Source of the DNA: UBA57 sp963577725
GTDB taxonomy: Archaea > Thermoproteota > Nitrososphaeria > Nitrososphaerales > UBA57
Length of the DNA stretch: 64,000 nucleotides
Assembly (NCBI GenBank): GCA_047517285.1
Contig: JAKZTE010000003.1
Location: 1 to 64,000, forward strand
Direction: 5' to 3'
Below the pieces are notes generated by a model that saw nothing but the letters and a program-made list of their open reading frames with translations, ran no database searches and was not told the DNA's origin. Shown in pieces: positions 62,458-64,000 of the stretch. The number at the start of each line of letters is the position of its first letter. Within the stretch, counting starts at the first letter, position 1. The position numbers and the translations under genes are program-made.

Positions 62458-63244
62458 GTCCTACAACTCCATTCTTTTCCAGAGAAGTATCAGGTGGAAG
62501 AACCCATATATCTCCATTTTCATCAACCTCTAGAGGAAGAGTTGGAAGCGCGTCATTAGGTTTAGATTGCATCATAGCAGGTCCTTTATGAGACAATCCA
62601 GTTCGAGGATCGTAATTACTTCCATGGCACGGACATTCAATATTACCAGTTAACTTTTCGCCATTAACTTCTATTTCACGACCTTCAACATAATCCCAGA
62701 GACACCAAAGGTGAACGCACACCATACTGTAAATTCTAAAAGCAGATGCATCATTTGGATCGCCACCAGCATTTGATGCAAGTCGAATTAATTGATAACG
62801 GCGAAATGGTTCAGAATCTTTTTCGTCGTCGCCAGTTCGAGGAAATGGAAATACAACAGAACTATCAGGTTCAATATCTGCAATGTTAGCAAAACGCCCT
62901 TCAGGTGTCATAATTCTTTGTCTAATAGCTTCTGTACCTCCCAAGGTAGCAGTGAAAAATGATCCATACGGAATGAAAGGAGTAAGTCCCAAAATACCAC
63001 CTGCGACAGCTATTACTTTAAGAAAGTTTCTTCGTTCTTTAGATGGAGGGATGTCGACAATATCTTCGGTTTTTTCTTCGGTTTTTTCTTCGGTTTTTTC
63101 TATGACCGGAGTTGATTCAACTTTAGCTACGGCAGGAGATTCTACATTATTATCAAGAGAATTATTTGAAATTTCAGAATTATTAACAGCTTCAGAACTA
63201 GGCTGTTGATTGTCAGATTGTTGTATTTTTTCTTTTTCCGCCAT
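62441..63244 (-). CDS. Rieske iron-sulfur protein
   Basis: The 267-residue protein has an acidic, low-complexity N-terminal extension (about 1-70, with EKTE repeats), then a Tat-like signal-anchor ERRNFLKVIAVAGGILGLTPFIPYG, and a Rieske fold with cluster ligands CVHLWCLWDYVEG (Cys, His) and CPCHGSNYDPRTGLSHKGPA (Cys, His). The usual CTHLGC appears as CVHLWC. It passes electrons from quinol to the plastocyanin-like carrier encoded divergently. Confidence 0.95.
   Translation of the reverse strand: MAEKEKIQQSDNQQPSSEAVNNSEISNNSLDNNVESPAVAKVESTPVIEKTEEKTEEKTEDIVDIPPSKERRNFLKVIAVAGGILGLTPFIPYGSFFTATLGGTEAIRQRIMTPEGRFANIADIEPDSSVVFPFPRTGDDEKDSEPFRRYQLIRLASNAGGDPNDASAFRIYSMVCVHLWCLWDYVEGREIEVNGEKLTGNIECPCHGSNYDPRTGLSHKGPAMMQSKPNDALPTLPLEVDENGDIWVLPPDTSLEKNGVVGLGRYV
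63063..63098. repeat. 12-bp tandem repeat in the Rieske N-terminal tail
   Basis: Three perfect copies of tcttcggttttt encode the repeated EKTE peptide of the Rieske protein's acidic tail, a further in-frame repeat in this window. Confidence 0.85.
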
Positions 63245-63265
63245 TTGCTAACACACTAGTCTAGA

Positions 63266-63277
63266 ATGAATATTCAT
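63266..63277. promoter_or_regulatory. 12-bp palindrome upstream of Rieske gene
   Basis: ATGAATATTCAT is a perfect palindrome, 22-33 bp before the Rieske ATG and just downstream (in gene sense) of the AT-rich TATA-like AAATATATAT at about 63285-63297. This is where a repressor would act. It shares the TTCAT/ATGAA half-site with the palindrome before thrC. Confidence 0.35.
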
Positions 63278-63331
63278 CAAGAGCATATATATTTATTTTC
63301 TTTGTTGTCAAAAATGGCATAAAGATACGAC

Positions 63332-63340
63332 ATTTATAAG
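63332..63340 (+). promoter_or_regulatory. TATA-like promoter element of the plastocyanin gene
   Basis: ATTTATAAG ends about 23 bp and is centred about 27 bp before the GTG at 63363, consistent with a leaderless transcript. Confidence 0.55.
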
Positions 63341-63362
63341 CAGCTTCTTTTTTTACTTTAAT

Positions 63363-63818
63363 GTGTCACAGACGTCAAAGATAGCAGGGCCGCTTTTTAT
63401 TATATGTATATTAACATCATTAGCAGGTTTTGGGTATTTTCAGTTCGTATATATGCCGGAGGTAAATAAAGAGGTAATAGTTCCAGAAGAATGGTTAAAT
63501 CCGCCGGAAAAGATGGAAATCGACATATTATTAGGTTCTGTTGATCAAGATCAGGAAGATAACTTTTTACCAAATGCAATTTCCGTGACATTAGGAGAAA
63601 ATAATTTAGTAACATGGTCAAACTTAGACGGCGTCATTCATACAGTAACAGCAGAAGTCGGTAAAGAATTTATGAAACTAGCAGGAAATGCAAATTATAT
63701 AGATCCTGAAGGCGGAGAATTTTCATTTCTGTTTATTGAATCTGGGGAATACACATACTATTGTGCGCCACATCCATGGATGAGAGGAACAGTAATCGTA
63801 TCAGAACCTGAAGCTTAA
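63363..63818 (+). CDS. Plastocyanin-like blue copper protein
   Basis: The 151-residue protein has an N-terminal membrane anchor (about 8-30, AGPLFIICILTSLAGFGYFQF) and a cupredoxin domain with type 1 copper ligands: His in DGVIHTVTAE, and Cys, His and Met in YYCAPHPWMRGTVIV. It should carry electrons between the cytochrome b/Rieske complex and a terminal oxidase outside the membrane. Such copper carriers replace cytochrome c in Thaumarchaeota. The start is GTG at 63363; an ATG at 63361 is out of frame. Confidence 0.94.
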   Translation: MSQTSKIAGPLFIICILTSLAGFGYFQFVYMPEVNKEVIVPEEWLNPPEKMEIDILLGSVDQDQEDNFLPNAISVTLGENNLVTWSNLDGVIHTVTAEVGKEFMKLAGNANYIDPEGGEFSFLFIESGEYTYYCAPHPWMRGTVIVSEPEA

Positions 63819-64000
63819 GAAACAGGTTTCAGTACTTTAGCGCGTGCAAATAATTTAGCAATTCTTAGAGGTTCTGGAATTGAACCTTGTAAAGTGAATT
63901 TATTCAAGATTCTTTGAGCTTCTGTTTTTGAAATACCGCAAATTTGAGCATGAATAAAATATTTCGTTGTCAAATTAATTTTTAGATTATCACCATTTTT
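63815..64000 (-). CDS. Partial CDS at right edge, possibly DUF99 family
   Basis: The minus strand reads open from 64000 to a TAA at 63815-63817, giving a 61-residue C-terminal fragment (KNGDNLKINLTTKYFIHAQI ... IPEPLRIAKLFARAKVLKPVS). The IPEPLRIAKLFAR stretch resembles the C-terminus of archaeal DUF99 (endonuclease dU) proteins; that identification rests on memory and is weak. It is convergent with the plastocyanin gene, overlapping it by 4 bp. The start is outside the window. Confidence 0.5.
   Translation of the reverse strand, partial: KNGDNLKINLTTKYFIHAQICGISKTEAQRILNKFTLQGSIPEPLRIAKLFARAKVLKPVS

Overview
The window is AT-rich archaeal DNA and almost certainly comes from a thaumarchaeon (Nitrososphaerota), most like the small-genome marine lineages. 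The evidence is an unsplit RNA polymerase A subunit and unsplit B subunit, archaeal or eukaryotic-type ribosomal proteins (eS1, eL30, eS30), class I LysRS, fibrillarin/Nop5, RadA, FEN-1, a proteasome alpha subunit, LysW-dependent amino-acid synthesis, and a cytochrome b / Rieske / plastocyanin set. No ammonia-oxidation gene is in the window, so the lifestyle cannot be read from it. Genes are packed tightly, many starts are TTG or GTG, and convergent genes often overlap at their 3' ends. TATA-like elements lie about 25-32 bp before many start codons, which suggests largely leaderless mRNAs.

Layout. 1-10.3 kb: transcription/translation operon on the minus strand (rpoH, rpoB, rpoA, eL30, nusA-like, uS12, uS7, eS1); eS1 runs off the left edge in a perfect 15-bp tandem repeat. 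10.4-17.4 kb: CoA-binding protein, proteasome alpha, DUF371, a mevalonate-pathway decarboxylase homologue with a changed catalytic position, a 908-residue secreted membrane-anchored protein, RadA and an orphan FixX-like ferredoxin. 17.4-24.3 kb: FEN-1, HD hydrolase, then a threonine-synthase-like enzyme, a CysO-like sulfur carrier and an E1-like activating enzyme in one operon; GNAT; EF-2. 24.4-32.4 kb: one minus-strand operon argG-argH-lysW-lysX-lysY-lysZ-lysJ-lysK, where lysK carries an Lrp/AsnC-type helix-turn-helix at its N-terminus. It is divergent from an ACT-domain protein across a symmetric promoter and operator region. 32.5-44.8 kb: inositol-phosphatase family, Nudix, PyrF, PurA, cis-prenyltransferase, DUF373, coiled-coil protein, THEP1 NTPase, RNase HII, fibrillarin/Nop5, eS30 and LysRS.

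44.8-58.4 kb is an accessory-looking cell-surface sugar region on both strands: methyltransferase, PIG-L deacetylase, NAD-dependent epimerase, two GT-B glycosyltransferases, a cytidylyltransferase fused to a LarA-type nickel-pincer racemase domain, a short NeuB-like synthase, a TIM-barrel protein, a CBS-pair/NDP-sugar dehydrogenase fusion, a CDP-glycerol-transferase-like protein, a second NDP-sugar dehydrogenase and a sugar-1-phosphate nucleotidyltransferase. Together they suggest synthesis and transfer of an acidic (nonulosonic/uronic) surface sugar. 58.4-64 kb: HTH-CBS regulator, split MetE-type methionine synthase pair, cytochrome b and Rieske protein, plastocyanin, and a partial gene at the right edge.

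The most unusual items are the cytidylyltransferase-LarA fusion, the CBS-dehydrogenase fusion, the CysO/E1/ThrC module, the HTH-LysK fusion, and four divergent gene pairs whose start codons lie only 51-55 bp apart around a single central AT-rich element.
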